From Candidatus Eiseniibacteriota bacterium (GTDB taxonomy: Bacteria; Eisenbacteria; RBG-16-71-46; CAIMUX01): a DNA stretch of 64,000 nt. Below are positions 50,090 to 59,232 of this stretch, in pieces; the stretch's first letter is position 1, and the number at the start of each line of letters is the position of its first letter. The notes under the pieces are model-generated. The model had not been told where the DNA came from. It saw only the letters and a program-made list of their open reading frames with translations, and ran no database searches. The stretch covers positions 33,185 through 97,184 of the forward strand of contig CAIMUX010000014.1 of NCBI GenBank assembly GCA_903844735.1. The letters are read 5' to 3'. Position numbers and translations under genes: made by a program.

Positions 50090-51030
50090 GCCTGGCGCGG
50101 GCTCCGAAGAACCTCGGAGCGTCAGTCCGTGCACGGCTGCTCGAGCTCGCCCGCCGCCGGGGTGTGGAGTTCCAGCTCGTGCTCTCGGAGTTTGCCATCG
50201 AGCGCTTGTTGTATCGGCTCGGTGCATCGTCCCACGCCGAGCGGTTTGTCCTGAAGGGCGCCATGCTCTTCAAGCTGTGGTCGGATGACCTCCACCGCGC
50301 AACCTGGGATCTCGACCTCCTTGGGCGGGGGGCAAACACGGTCGCGGAGGTCATGGCCGCCATGCGTGAGCTCTGCGCGATCGATGCCGACGACGGCATC
50401 GTTTTCGACCTGGAGTCGCTCACCGGGGAGGAGATCCGCGCGGCGGAAGAGTACGCGGGGGTACGGGTGCGGTTCGAGGCTCGGCTAGCGGGGGCACGTA
50501 TTCCCGTTCAGGTGGATGTGGGATTTGGCGACGCGATCGTGCCCACGCCGATTCGAGAAACCTATCCCACACTGCTCGCCCACGAGTCCCCGCGCATCCT
50601 CGTCTATCCGCGCGAGGCGGTTGTGGCCGAGAAACTCGAGGCCATGGTCACGCTGGGGGTCACCAACGGCCGGATGAAGGACTTCTACGACGTACATCTG
50701 CTTGCCTCGTCCTTTCCCTTCGACGGTCCGCTGCTCGCGCGCGCGATTCGAGCCGCCTTCGAACGGCGCGGGACGCCCCTCCCCGCAACGCAGCCCCTCG
50801 TTCTGACGCGTGAATTCCTCGGGGCTCCCGAGCGGCAGATCCTGTGGCGAGCGTTCCTGCGGAGGGGACGGCTCCAGGGGCCGCCGGATGCCGCACAACT
50901 CGCTGAGGCGTTGCAAAGGTTTCTGGGGCCGGTTCTCATGGCCCTCGCCCACGGCGGGCCGTTCTCGGCACGCTGGCAGACCGGAGGGCCGTGGGAGGTG
51001 GCGTCCCCGAGCCGGTCAATGTCCGCGTAG
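50086..51030 (+). CDS. AbiEii-family nucleotidyltransferase toxin
   Basis: 314 residues. ATG overlaps the antitoxin stop. The nucleotidyltransferase core shows RFVLKGAMLFKLW (motif I, KGG-like), RATWDLDLLGRG (Asp pair), QVDVGFGDAI (third Asp) and YPREAVVAEKLEAMVTLG (motif IV). The protein ends ...RWQTGGPW, where homologues normally end, followed by 11 extra residues. Those residues and the stop codon come from antisense sequence of a truncated recombinase-associated gene, so the 3' end sits on a recombination junction. Probably still functional because the conserved part is complete. Confidence 0.9.
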   Translation: MSLARAPKNLGASVRARLLELARRRGVEFQLVLSEFAIERLLYRLGASSHAERFVLKGAMLFKLWSDDLHRATWDLDLLGRGANTVAEVMAAMRELCAIDADDGIVFDLESLTGEEIRAAEEYAGVRVRFEARLAGARIPVQVDVGFGDAIVPTPIRETYPTLLAHESPRILVYPREAVVAEKLEAMVTLGVTNGRMKDFYDVHLLASSFPFDGPLLARAIRAAFERRGTPLPATQPLVLTREFLGAPERQILWRAFLRRGRLQGPPDAAQLAEALQRFLGPVLMALAHGGPFSARWQTGGPWEVASPSRSMSA

Positions 51031-51263
51031 TCCCGAATCACGCCCGTCCGGATCAGCCCCTCGTACCGGATCGCCAGCGCCAGCAGCCGGGAGATCCGCG
51101 GGATCCGCCCCGGCGCGATCGCAGGCGTCGTCGGCCGCCCCCCCGTGCGCAGTCGTCGCCGCCCGCGAACGCCGGCCCGGAAGTGCACCGGGAACGTCAC
51201 CGTGGGGCCTGAGGTCGCGTCACAGGCGGCGTCTTTGGCCGCCGCGGTCGTCTGGCGCGCCAT
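50997..51263 (-). pseudogene. Truncated helix-turn-helix gene normally found downstream of large serine recombinases
   Basis: ATG 51263 overlaps the recombinase stop (TGATG). 89 codons are intact: a Lys/Ala/Arg-rich start, then PGRIPRISRLLALAIRYEGL and IRDYADIDRLGDAT. In the family as I know it, this continues into an HTH helix (RARVTQIMNLL-like). Here the homology stops at ~50997, where the toxin gene on the other strand ends, and the frame runs on antisense to it. Evidence of a deletion or insertion at this point. Confidence 0.65.
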
Positions 51264-52786
51264 CAAGCGGCTCCCTCCTCGGCGAGCGCCCTGATCCCGG
51301 TGGGCCTGAACGTGATTGCGACCGTCTCCTTCTCCCCGTCGTAGGCGACCCGCTCGACCAGCAGGTGAACGATCCGCGCCTGTTCCCGAGGCGAGAGTGT
51401 TTCCCACACCGGCACGAACGTCTCTATGGCGGCCGTCAACTCCCCCTCGTCCACCCGATCCTGCTCCAGAGCGGTCGCGTCGCGACGTATCTCGGCGATG
51501 CGTTGTTCCCCGGCGATGATCCGATCCTGCAGATCCGCCAGCCGAGCCGTGGTCGCAGAGGTCTGGCTCGCTCCGACGAGGCGCTTTACCTCCGTGGCGC
51601 ATCGCCGCAGATCCTTCTCGACCTCCCGTCGCTCGCGATCGAGGCCATCGACCCGATCCTGCAGGTCGGCTCGGGTCTTCTTGAGAACCTCGGCCAGCAG
51701 CGTCGGGTCGGTGCCCATGCCGCGGATCCGATCGACCACGAACGTCTCGATCTCGCCAGCCGGGATTGACTTTGTCGGACATGAGTCCCAGCCGTTCTTC
51801 TGAGCGTGGCCGCAGACGTAGTACCGGTACTGGCGGTCGCCCCTCTGCGTGTACGTGTGATTCATCGCGGTCGCGCACGGGGCGCACCACAGGAATCCCC
51901 GGAGGAGCGCACCGTGCTTGTTCCGGGTCGCCCTACCACCTGCACGCCCGTTGCCGCGCAGGAGCCGCTGGACACGGTCCCAGATGTCTGGCGCGATGAT
52001 CGCCGGGTGCTCGCCGGGATAGACCGTGCCCCGATACCGAACCTTCCCGACGAATGTCCAGTTGCCCAGCGTGTACGCCACCTTCGCCTTGTCCCACGGC
52101 CCACCGCCGCGCTCGACGCCCTTTCGGGTCGTCCGCCGCTTGGTCGTGATCCCTTGGCGGTTCAACTCGCGGACCGTGTCCAGCAGGGACTGCCGCTGCA
52201 GGTAAACGTCGAAGATCCTCCGCACGGTCTGGGCTTCGTTCTCGTTCACCAAGAGCCGCCCACCTGCAGGATCCAAGTCGTAGCCGAGGATCGGAGAGCC
52301 ACCGACCCACTTGCCATTCCGTCTGGCGGCGGACATCTTGTCGCGGGTCCGCTCGGCGATCAGTTGTCTCTCGAACTCGCTGAATGAAAGTAGAATGTTG
52401 AGCATGAGGCGACCGGCCGATGTTGCGCTGTTAAACGCCTGCGTGATCGACACGAAGGCCACGCTCTGCTTCTCCAAGATTCCGAGGATCCTCGCGAAGT
52501 CCAGCAGGGAGCGGCTCAGGCGGTCGACTTTGTACACGATGCATGCATCGACACGGCCGGCCTCGACATCGGTCAGGAGCCTCCGGAGAGCCGGTCGGTC
52601 GATCGTGCCGCCGGAGAACCCGCCGTCGTCGTAGCGGTCCGGCAGACAGGTCCAGCCCTCGTGCTTCTGGCTGGCGATGTAGGCCTCGGCAGCCTCGCGC
52701 TGGGCGTCGAGGCTGTTGAACTCTTGGTCCAGACCCTCGTCGGTGGACTTGCGGGTGTAGACGGCGCAGCGAACATGCTTCGTCAA
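51263..52786 (-). CDS. Large serine site-specific recombinase
   Basis: 507 residues from a TTG (MTKHVRC); no ATG fits and no ribosome site is visible. Resolvase domain with catalytic Ser in AVYTRKSTDEG (~15), VYKVDRLSRSL, SATSAGRLMLNILLSFSEFE and ERTRDKM. Recombinase domain from ~200 (NRQGITTKRRTTRKG, YPGEHPAIIAPDIWDRVQ), then a zinc ribbon (CAPCATAM, CGHAQ, DSCP), then a coiled coil. Such enzymes move phages and integrative elements. The start abuts an IS66 remnant within ~30 bp, so its promoter may have been lost. No attachment-site repeats were recognised. Confidence 0.9.
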   Translation of the reverse strand: MTKHVRCAVYTRKSTDEGLDQEFNSLDAQREAAEAYIASQKHEGWTCLPDRYDDGGFSGGTIDRPALRRLLTDVEAGRVDACIVYKVDRLSRSLLDFARILGILEKQSVAFVSITQAFNSATSAGRLMLNILLSFSEFERQLIAERTRDKMSAARRNGKWVGGSPILGYDLDPAGGRLLVNENEAQTVRRIFDVYLQRQSLLDTVRELNRQGITTKRRTTRKGVERGGGPWDKAKVAYTLGNWTFVGKVRYRGTVYPGEHPAIIAPDIWDRVQRLLRGNGRAGGRATRNKHGALLRGFLWCAPCATAMNHTYTQRGDRQYRYYVCGHAQKNGWDSCPTKSIPAGEIETFVVDRIRGMGTDPTLLAEVLKKTRADLQDRVDGLDRERREVEKDLRRCATEVKRLVGASQTSATTARLADLQDRIIAGEQRIAEIRRDATALEQDRVDEGELTAAIETFVPVWETLSPREQARIVHLLVERVAYDGEKETVAITFRPTGIRALAEEGAA

Positions 52787-52812
52787 CGGCGGGGTCGTCT
52801 GCCGGTTCTGTC

Positions 52813-53175
52813 GTGGCGAGTGGCAGGAGCTGATCGCCCGCTTTGGGAAGAGCGGAGTGAGTGTCCGGGAGTTCTGCCGGAAGAAAGGGCTGTCGGCGGC
52901 GGGCTTCCAAAGGTGGCGGGCTCGACTGAAGGGTCGGGGAGTCCGGGCGGACTTCATTACGGTGTTGCCGCCGGCGGCGCCGGTCCCGGTTTCCCGCTCG
53001 TGGTCAGCGGAAGTGGCGCTTCCCGACGGCACTCGACCGCGGTTCCAGGGCTGACCGGTGCGGTTGGCGGGAGAGGTATCGCGGATCCTGGCCTATCGAC
53101 CGCCGGTGGACATGCGGAACTCGTTCGCCGGCTTGGTGGGGTTGGTGAAGAGCACGTTGGTCGAGGACCCTCTGT
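52813..53175 (+). mobile_element. IS66-family remnant (tnpA and tnpB fragments)
   Basis: TnpA-like: EWQELIARFGKSG then SVREFCRKKGLSAAGFQRWR (from ~52813 to ~53054, ends at a stop). TnpB-like: RILAYRPPVDMRNSFAGLVG then LVKSTLVEDPLS (53058 to ~53175), which stops abruptly in the middle of the usual EDPFSG motif. The rest of tnpB, the tnpC transposase and the inverted ends are missing. Bases 53176-53256 show nothing recognisable. Confidence 0.8.
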
Positions 53176-53256
53176 CATCTGGCGCGCATGAATATGCGGC
53201 GGCGGGCCATGAGCACACCTCCAGGCGGTTGGCGGCGTGGCAGCAGAGAAACGCGA

Positions 53257-54585
53257 TCAGGAAGGTGCCGGGTGCCCACGGGCGCTGACCGCGTCGAACA
53301 GCCTCGCCAACTCCGCGGTCAGAATCCTTCGCTCATACCGAGCCGCCGAAACGACGGTCCGCCGCGGATCCGCCTCCCCGTCGAGAAGCCGCGCCAGCGC
53401 CTCCGCAATCTCCGTCGGACTCGACGGATCGACCGCGATTCCCGCATTTGTCTCGCGCACAAAACGCGCCGCGGCACCACCCCGCGGCACCACCGCAAGG
53501 ATCGGCCGTCCCGCGCGCAGGTATTCGAACGCCTTGCCCGGCAGTACGAGCCGGCCCCGATCGCTGTCCTGCTCGAGCAGCAGCAACACCCGAGCGGAGA
53601 GCATGGCGGCCACCGCGTCGTGATGTGTGCGTCCGGGCAAGAACCGAACAGCGTCCGAGAGCCCCGCGGCTTTCACTTCCTCCCCGTGCGAGTCATAGCA
53701 CGGCCCCAGCAGGAAGGTCATCGCCTCGCGGGCGGCGCCCGCATATCCCGCCCCCAGCCCACGCTCGCGATAGAGCCGAAGTCCCGCCAGAAACGGCCCC
53801 AACGGCCGATCCAGGTTGAGCTGCCCCGCGTGTAACACCGGGAACCCCTCCGCGGGAATCCACGCGCCCGCGCCGACACAAGCACCCGCCGCCCGCTCCG
53901 CGAACGCCGCCGCGAAGTCCTCCTCATCAAACCCGTTCGGAATGATGCAGAACTTTGCCGGATCGAGGTCACGATGCCGCGCCAGAAAGTCATCCCGCGT
54001 CTCGGGCGTGGTCACCACCACCGCATCGGCCTCGCGCAGACACGAACCCTCCAGCGCGAAATGCAGGCGATGGTGCAGCGGCGTCGGCGGCGCGTAGGAA
54101 AGCCGCCCCGTCCACGGGTCGCGGAAGTCCGCCACCCACGGGATGCCGGTCGCGCGCTTCACTCGTCGACCCAGCAGATGAGCACTGTCGGGTGAGGAGG
54201 TCGTGAAGAGCAGCGCACATGGATGTCGCGCGATCTCCTCTTCCGCCACCGCGGCGGCGCGGCGCGACCAGCCGACGTAGGTATCCGGCACCAGGAAGAA
54301 GCGCGAAAGACCCCGCAGGAAGCGAGTAGCCGCGCGCGAGCGGGTGCCACCCCGTCCACCCATGGCGATCAGTCGGCGGCCGCCGAAGGCCACGCGTAGC
54401 ACCGCCGTTCGCGGCGGAACTTCGGCGAGGAGCGCTTCGTCGCGCATCCAATAGTCGGCCTCGGCGGCCAGGACCCGCGGCTGCCAGCCGTGGTCGGGAA
54501 GATAGCGGACGAACTTCAAGGACCGCTGGACGCCGCCGCCGCCCAGGGGCGGGAAGAAGAACGCGACGAAGAGAACATCGCGCAC
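53257..54585 (-). CDS. Glycosyltransferase, family 4 / GT-B type
   Basis: 442 residues from GTG 54585, placed so the protein opens with the GT-B strand and glycine loop (RDVLFVAFFFPPLGGGGVQR). Start uncertain: no good ribosome site, and the frame is open further upstream. N-terminal acceptor domain (LKFVRYLPDHGWQPRVLA); HPCALLFTTSSPDSAHLLG; WVADFRDPW; C-terminal donor domain (ADAVVVTTPE, IIPNGFDEEDF, PVLHAGQLNLDRP, LPGKAFEYLRAGRPILAVV). Retains the Glu-containing EYLRAG nucleotide-sugar loop. Last gene of the glycan operon, 139 bp after the propeller protein. Confidence 0.85.
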   Translation of the reverse strand: MRDVLFVAFFFPPLGGGGVQRSLKFVRYLPDHGWQPRVLAAEADYWMRDEALLAEVPPRTAVLRVAFGGRRLIAMGGRGGTRSRAATRFLRGLSRFFLVPDTYVGWSRRAAAVAEEEIARHPCALLFTTSSPDSAHLLGRRVKRATGIPWVADFRDPWTGRLSYAPPTPLHHRLHFALEGSCLREADAVVVTTPETRDDFLARHRDLDPAKFCIIPNGFDEEDFAAAFAERAAGACVGAGAWIPAEGFPVLHAGQLNLDRPLGPFLAGLRLYRERGLGAGYAGAAREAMTFLLGPCYDSHGEEVKAAGLSDAVRFLPGRTHHDAVAAMLSARVLLLLEQDSDRGRLVLPGKAFEYLRAGRPILAVVPRGGAAARFVRETNAGIAVDPSSPTEIAEALARLLDGEADPRRTVVSAARYERRILTAELARLFDAVSARGHPAPS

Positions 54586-54724
54586 ACCGGATAAAACCCG
54601 GCGATCGGGATCGACCCCGCCTCCGGACACAGGCCGGCGGCCGTGATCAGCGCCGTCCTCAGGCCCGTGCCCCCGCACCCCCGTGCCGATCGGTTCGTCG
54701 ACGCTCAAGGTGCCGCCCCCGTCC

Positions 54725-57121
54725 CTACGGACAGGCGCCATCGAGGACGGCCACGCCGACGGAGCGAACTCCGCGCGCGGTCTGCACCCGGATCCAGTAC
54801 AGCCCCGGTGCCACCGGTCGCCCGTGATCTTCCCCGTTCCACACCGGCAAAGCGGCGTCCTGTGTGCTGCCGCCACCGGCAGGAAACTCGGCCAGCACCT
54901 TCCCCGAGAGATCGAGTACGGTACCGCGCACCGCGCCGCCGGCGCCGAGCAGACGCACGCCGTCGGCGCAAGATGGCCGGAACGGATTAGGATAAGCGTC
55001 GACCTCGGCTTCCACGATCGGATCGGTCTCCCCGGGCGGAAGGAAACTGGCGAGCCCGCGCTCCGTGGCCAACCACAACGTGCGGCCGTCGGGTCCTAAG
55101 GTCATCGCCTCGATGGTGGGGTTGGGCAGGTCGGGCGGGCCGTACACTTCGTAGGTGAAGCCGCCACGGGAAAGCGGGGTCATTCGCGTGAGCCCGCCGC
55201 CACGGGTGGCCACGAAGGCGCCACCGTCGGCCATCGGGACAATGTCCATCACCTCCGCGGTGGGAAGTCGCCCGTCGGCGGCGACGTTGAAGAATTTCGG
55301 ATCGGTGAAAATGGAGAGCCCGGCCGTGGTGCCGATCCAGATGCGGCCGTCCGAACCGGAGACGATCCGCTTCACCCGGTTCCCGATCAGCGGGTTTCCC
55401 CCCTCCAGCGCCTCCGTGAACTGCACCCAACGGTCGTCGGAGGTGAGCGGCTGCCGGTCGGCACCGAGATCCCAGCGCGACACGCCGTTGTCCGGATAAC
55501 CGATCCACACGCGGTTCCCGTCCACCGCCACGGCGTTGAGCATGTCCGACTTCAACGCCGCGCCCGGCGTGCTGCCCACGACCTGGATCAAGCTCGCCGC
55601 ATCGGGAGGGTAGAGGCTGGGATCAAGGCGATAGAGACCGAATGCATCGGTGTACTCTTTGCCGCTGGTGGCGATCCAGAGACGCCCCTGGCCATCGGAA
55701 GTCAGGTCGACGGCGTTGGCTACGGGCCAAGTCTGGAACCGTTCCCCGCCCTCGATGCGTTCGATGCGCTGCCCCTCCGCCTGCGCGCGGGTGCCGCAGC
55801 AGTGCGCCAGCCATATACTGCCATCCAACGCGAGCATTCGTGGCGTCCAGGCGTTCGACCGACCGCCTTCGTTTCCACGAAAGAACGTCCACGCCCCATC
55901 ACGGTAACGGGTGATGAGCGGCGGAACACCCTTCTGGACCGAGGAGATCCACAGCGTTCCCTCTGCGTCGAAGGTAAGGCTCTTGTACCCCGCGAACAGA
56001 CTGGGGCCATCGAGCCGGTGCTGCACCCAACGCGCGCCGCGCCGTTCCCAGATTCCGTCGCGGCGCCCCAGCGGGTGCGAGGCCCCGGCGTAGAGGCGGC
56101 CCGAAGCTGTGCGGGCGAGGCTGGTCACGGTGACGGTGTCGTCGCTAGCCGGCGCCCACGGTGAGACATCGCCGGCCGGCGACCAGGCGCCGCCGACCCG
56201 CTGGAAGACGCCGCCGGTCCCCGCGGCGTACAGCGTATCGCCGGCGGCCAGCAAGTCGAGGGGGACGAACCAGGACGGAAGCGACCCGCCACCAGCCTGG
56301 CCCCAGCGGCCATTGCGCCAGACCCACAGAGTCCCACCCGTGGATGGATCTGTGGCAACGTAGAGGCTGTCAGCGCGGGCGAGCCGCCGCGGATGCGCCA
56401 GGCCGAGGCCTTCGTCGCGGGGGCTGAGCGTGCCGTCGAAATCCTGCACCACCATGCCCGCCACCGCGGCACTTCCCGCCGTGGCAAGCCAAAGCTCCCT
56501 CCCCACGCCCACGAGATCGCGGACCTCGTGGCTGGGAAGGCGACAGCCGTCGATCCCCTCCAGACAGACCTTGCGCAGGTCACCGTTGACGAACACGGCG
56601 TATCCCTGGGCAGCACCCACGAGCACTGTCTCGGCCGAGGCGGGGCCGGCCAAGCGCACACGCATGATCTTGTCGCCCGGAATCGGCTGCCTCAGGCTGG
56701 TGAACAGCGTCCAGAGCGTTCTCTGCGGCTCGAAGATAGAGATGCCGGCCGTCTCGGTGCCGGCCCAGACGCGATCGGCGGCATCGATCGCCACCGTCGA
56801 CAGCGAGTCGCTCAGCAGCTCCTGCGCCGCTCGATTCCACTGCGACAGGGTGCCGTCGGGACTCAGCCGCACGAGCCCCCCCGTGGTGCCGGCCCAGACC
56901 TCTTCGCCCCGGGCGGCCAGAGCACGGACCTCGTTGCCATACAGAAAGACGCGCCAGGTGCCGGCCGCGGGCGCGGGCGACGCCGCCAGGGTCAGCAAAA
57001 AAACGGCAAGAGCGATGACCCCGAATGCGCCGACAGCGCGTCCTGCTTCACCCCGCGGCATCGCAGTGGTCGCGAACGAGCGGCACGCCGGGGCCCACGG
57101 ACCGAACTGTCTCGTCTTCAC
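54725..57121 (-). CDS. Secreted two-component-regulator-type beta-propeller protein with FlgD-like C-terminal domain
   Basis: 798 residues from GTG 57121, overlapping the upstream stop (GTGA). ATG 57061 would give a cleaner signal peptide ending SPAPAAG. Repeated propeller blades run through ~60-700 (RVWAGTETAGISIFE, GTLWISSVQKGV, GRLWIATSGKEY, GRIWIGTTAGLSIF, RTLWLATERGLASF), as in the sensor part of Reg_prop proteins. But there is no histidine kinase or Y_Y_Y module. The last ~85 residues are a FlgD-Ig/sorting-like domain (YPNPFRPSC, GTVLDLSGKVLAEF, GLYWIRVQTA). Probably exported; in a glycan operon it may be a surface protein or assembly factor. Ligand unknown. Confidence 0.8.
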   Translation of the reverse strand: MKTRQFGPWAPACRSFATTAMPRGEAGRAVGAFGVIALAVFLLTLAASPAPAAGTWRVFLYGNEVRALAARGEEVWAGTTGGLVRLSPDGTLSQWNRAAQELLSDSLSTVAIDAADRVWAGTETAGISIFEPQRTLWTLFTSLRQPIPGDKIMRVRLAGPASAETVLVGAAQGYAVFVNGDLRKVCLEGIDGCRLPSHEVRDLVGVGRELWLATAGSAAVAGMVVQDFDGTLSPRDEGLGLAHPRRLARADSLYVATDPSTGGTLWVWRNGRWGQAGGGSLPSWFVPLDLLAAGDTLYAAGTGGVFQRVGGAWSPAGDVSPWAPASDDTVTVTSLARTASGRLYAGASHPLGRRDGIWERRGARWVQHRLDGPSLFAGYKSLTFDAEGTLWISSVQKGVPPLITRYRDGAWTFFRGNEGGRSNAWTPRMLALDGSIWLAHCCGTRAQAEGQRIERIEGGERFQTWPVANAVDLTSDGQGRLWIATSGKEYTDAFGLYRLDPSLYPPDAASLIQVVGSTPGAALKSDMLNAVAVDGNRVWIGYPDNGVSRWDLGADRQPLTSDDRWVQFTEALEGGNPLIGNRVKRIVSGSDGRIWIGTTAGLSIFTDPKFFNVAADGRLPTAEVMDIVPMADGGAFVATRGGGLTRMTPLSRGGFTYEVYGPPDLPNPTIEAMTLGPDGRTLWLATERGLASFLPPGETDPIVEAEVDAYPNPFRPSCADGVRLLGAGGAVRGTVLDLSGKVLAEFPAGGGSTQDAALPVWNGEDHGRPVAPGLYWIRVQTARGVRSVGVAVLDGACP

Positions 57122-59232
57122 CTCTTGCCTCCAGGGGGTCGGGATCGGCCCAGCAGTGCTCTCCAGAAGATACCCAAATCGCCCGCAGCCGACCAGTTCT
57201 CAGGGTAGTCCCGGTTCCAGGCGGCGAGACCGGCCAGGTCACACGGATTGCCGTTCCACGGACCCACGAGCCCGACCATGGCCTCGGGCGGACGCTCCCG
57301 GTAGGCGACATCAAGGGATGTCCACTCATCCTCGGTGAACGGACAGAGCCCGGTGAGGGCGACCCGCCCCATAGCCAGCGCGGAGAGCGCCGGGTACCAG
57401 TCCAGAAGCCCCCGGACGGCCGTGGCCGGGCGCCGCGCCCCCACCAGCCGACGCAGCACCAAGGGCTGCCCGCCGTCACCGCGCAAGCGCACTTCCTCGG
57501 TGACCGCGCGGCCACCAAGCGTGCGCGCCAGTGCGACCAGAAGCCACGGCAACAACCAGAGCAACCCGATGGCCAAGGAGGTACCGATCGCGCCCAATCG
57601 TTGCCCGGGACCCCCGCGCACCGCACTCGCCTCACCCCCGACCAGCACCGCCGGCCAGCCCATGAACTCCCCCAGGCTGCTGTGCAGCGGCAGCACGCTC
57701 CGCAGCCGCGGCACGATCCGCACCGGAAGACCGCGCTCCCGCAGCTCGAGCAGTAGCCCCGGCACGTCGCCCGGCCAGTCCTCGAAAAGGAGTACCTCCT
57801 GCGCCCGCTCCACCCGCAGCCGCCGCGCCCACGCCGCCGGGGAGGCTTGGTCCCCCGGCGCTCCGGTCAACGGCACCGGATCCATCCCGAACGTGCCGTG
57901 CGCCCGGAAGCGCGCCATGATCTCCTCCACCGCTTCGGGCGGCCCGAGAATGCAGAGCCGCCGCAGGTTCAGGTCGCGCCGCCGCACCGAGTGGACGGCC
58001 CGCACGAGGAGCGCCCGCCCCACGGTGACGAAGAGCACCGCCAGGGGGAAGAAGAGCACGACCATGAACCGCGAGAAGATCCGCACCGAAAAGAGAAACG
58101 TCGCGGCCATCATCAGAATCGAGGTCCAAGCGAGAGCCCGCGCCACCGGGAGCACCGTGTCCAGGATCGACGGCCGGAGCCGCTCGCGGTAGAGCCCAAA
58201 AGCGTGGAAGGCCGCCAGGGCCACCACAAGGGTAAAGGCCAGGAACCGCAGATAGAGCTCGAATCCGAAGAGCGGCTTGGTGAGCACCCCGCCCAGCACG
58301 GCCCGCAAGGCATAGGCGCCGACGAACGCGATGCTGAGGAGCACGAGGTCGCCCAGGAGCAGCGCGGCGTTGCGCAGGGCCCGCCCCCGCAGCTTGAGCC
58401 AATAGAGCAGGAAGCTCCATTTCTCGTAGTAGCGGAAGGTCGAGCCCAGATGTACCCAGAGTCCGCGACCGGGCCTGCGCGCGCTCTCCCTCCGCCAGTG
58501 GTGGACCATGCGCGAGACCGGGTGGTAGACGACCCGCCATCCGCGCTGGTGCATCCGGTAACACCAGTCGACATCCTCGAAATACATGAAGAACCGCTCA
58601 TCCATCATCCCCACATCGTCCACCGCCTCGCGCCGCGCGAGGAGGGCGGCGCCGACGGCCCAGTCGATCTCACGGGTGGACTCGTGATCCCAGTCGAGCA
58701 TGAGATGGCGGCGGATGGCGCCGGCGCTGGGGAAGAGCCGGCCGAGGAAGGTCCGCCGAAGGAGGAAGATCCGCACCGTGTAGAACGTGCGGCAAGACTC
58801 CTGCAACCGCCCGTCGGCGTAGTGCAGGCGCGGGGCGATGAGCCCGGCATCGAGTTCGCGGTCCGCCAGTTCCACCAGCGCGTCCAGGGAACCCGGACGC
58901 ACCTCGAGATCCGGATTGTGCAGGAAAAGATAGCGGCCACGGGCCATCCGCATCCCCTGGTTGCAGGCGCGGCCGAAACCGACATTACGTTCGTTGGGGA
59001 TATACCGCACGCCGGGACGGCCCGAGGCCACATCGCGGCAGTCCCCGTGGCGCGGGTCGTTGTCGATGACAAGGCACTCCCAGCGGAGGGCGGGCGCCGC
59101 GGCGGCCAGAGCGTCGAGGGCGCGCTGCAGGTGGTCGGGAGTGCGGTAAACGACGATGACGATGGAAACGTCGACCGAGTCTCGGTCCGGCCCGGCGTCC
59201 ACCGGTCCGATCGCCGGAGGCGCGCTACTCAA
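57118..59232 (-). CDS. Fusion of a GT2 glycosyltransferase and a degenerate polyprenyl-phosphate sugar-phosphate transferase
   Basis: 704 residues from TTG 59232, overlapping the upstream stop (TTGA). Residues ~20-300: GT-A rhamnosyltransferase-like enzyme (VSIVIVVYRTPDHLQRALDA, NVGFGRACNQGMR, LFLHNPDLEV, RFFMYFEDVDWCYRM). Then ~4 membrane helices (LGDLVLLSIAFVGAYALRAV), a CoA-binding-like domain (RRLCILGPPEAVEEI) and a WbaP/bac_transf-like end. In that end the usual SPGPVFF and KFRSM motifs are not recognisable, and the LDELPQ motif reads LDWYPA, losing one residue of the catalytic Asp-Glu pair. The overall pattern (RVALTGLCPF, YPENWSAAGDL) is retained. The PGT half may be structural. Both halves are expected at the inner membrane. 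Confidence 0.82.
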   Translation of the reverse strand: MSSAPPAIGPVDAGPDRDSVDVSIVIVVYRTPDHLQRALDALAAAAPALRWECLVIDNDPRHGDCRDVASGRPGVRYIPNERNVGFGRACNQGMRMARGRYLFLHNPDLEVRPGSLDALVELADRELDAGLIAPRLHYADGRLQESCRTFYTVRIFLLRRTFLGRLFPSAGAIRRHLMLDWDHESTREIDWAVGAALLARREAVDDVGMMDERFFMYFEDVDWCYRMHQRGWRVVYHPVSRMVHHWRRESARRPGRGLWVHLGSTFRYYEKWSFLLYWLKLRGRALRNAALLLGDLVLLSIAFVGAYALRAVLGGVLTKPLFGFELYLRFLAFTLVVALAAFHAFGLYRERLRPSILDTVLPVARALAWTSILMMAATFLFSVRIFSRFMVVLFFPLAVLFVTVGRALLVRAVHSVRRRDLNLRRLCILGPPEAVEEIMARFRAHGTFGMDPVPLTGAPGDQASPAAWARRLRVERAQEVLLFEDWPGDVPGLLLELRERGLPVRIVPRLRSVLPLHSSLGEFMGWPAVLVGGEASAVRGGPGQRLGAIGTSLAIGLLWLLPWLLVALARTLGGRAVTEEVRLRGDGGQPLVLRRLVGARRPATAVRGLLDWYPALSALAMGRVALTGLCPFTEDEWTSLDVAYRERPPEAMVGLVGPWNGNPCDLAGLAAWNRDYPENWSAAGDLGIFWRALLGRSRPPGGKR

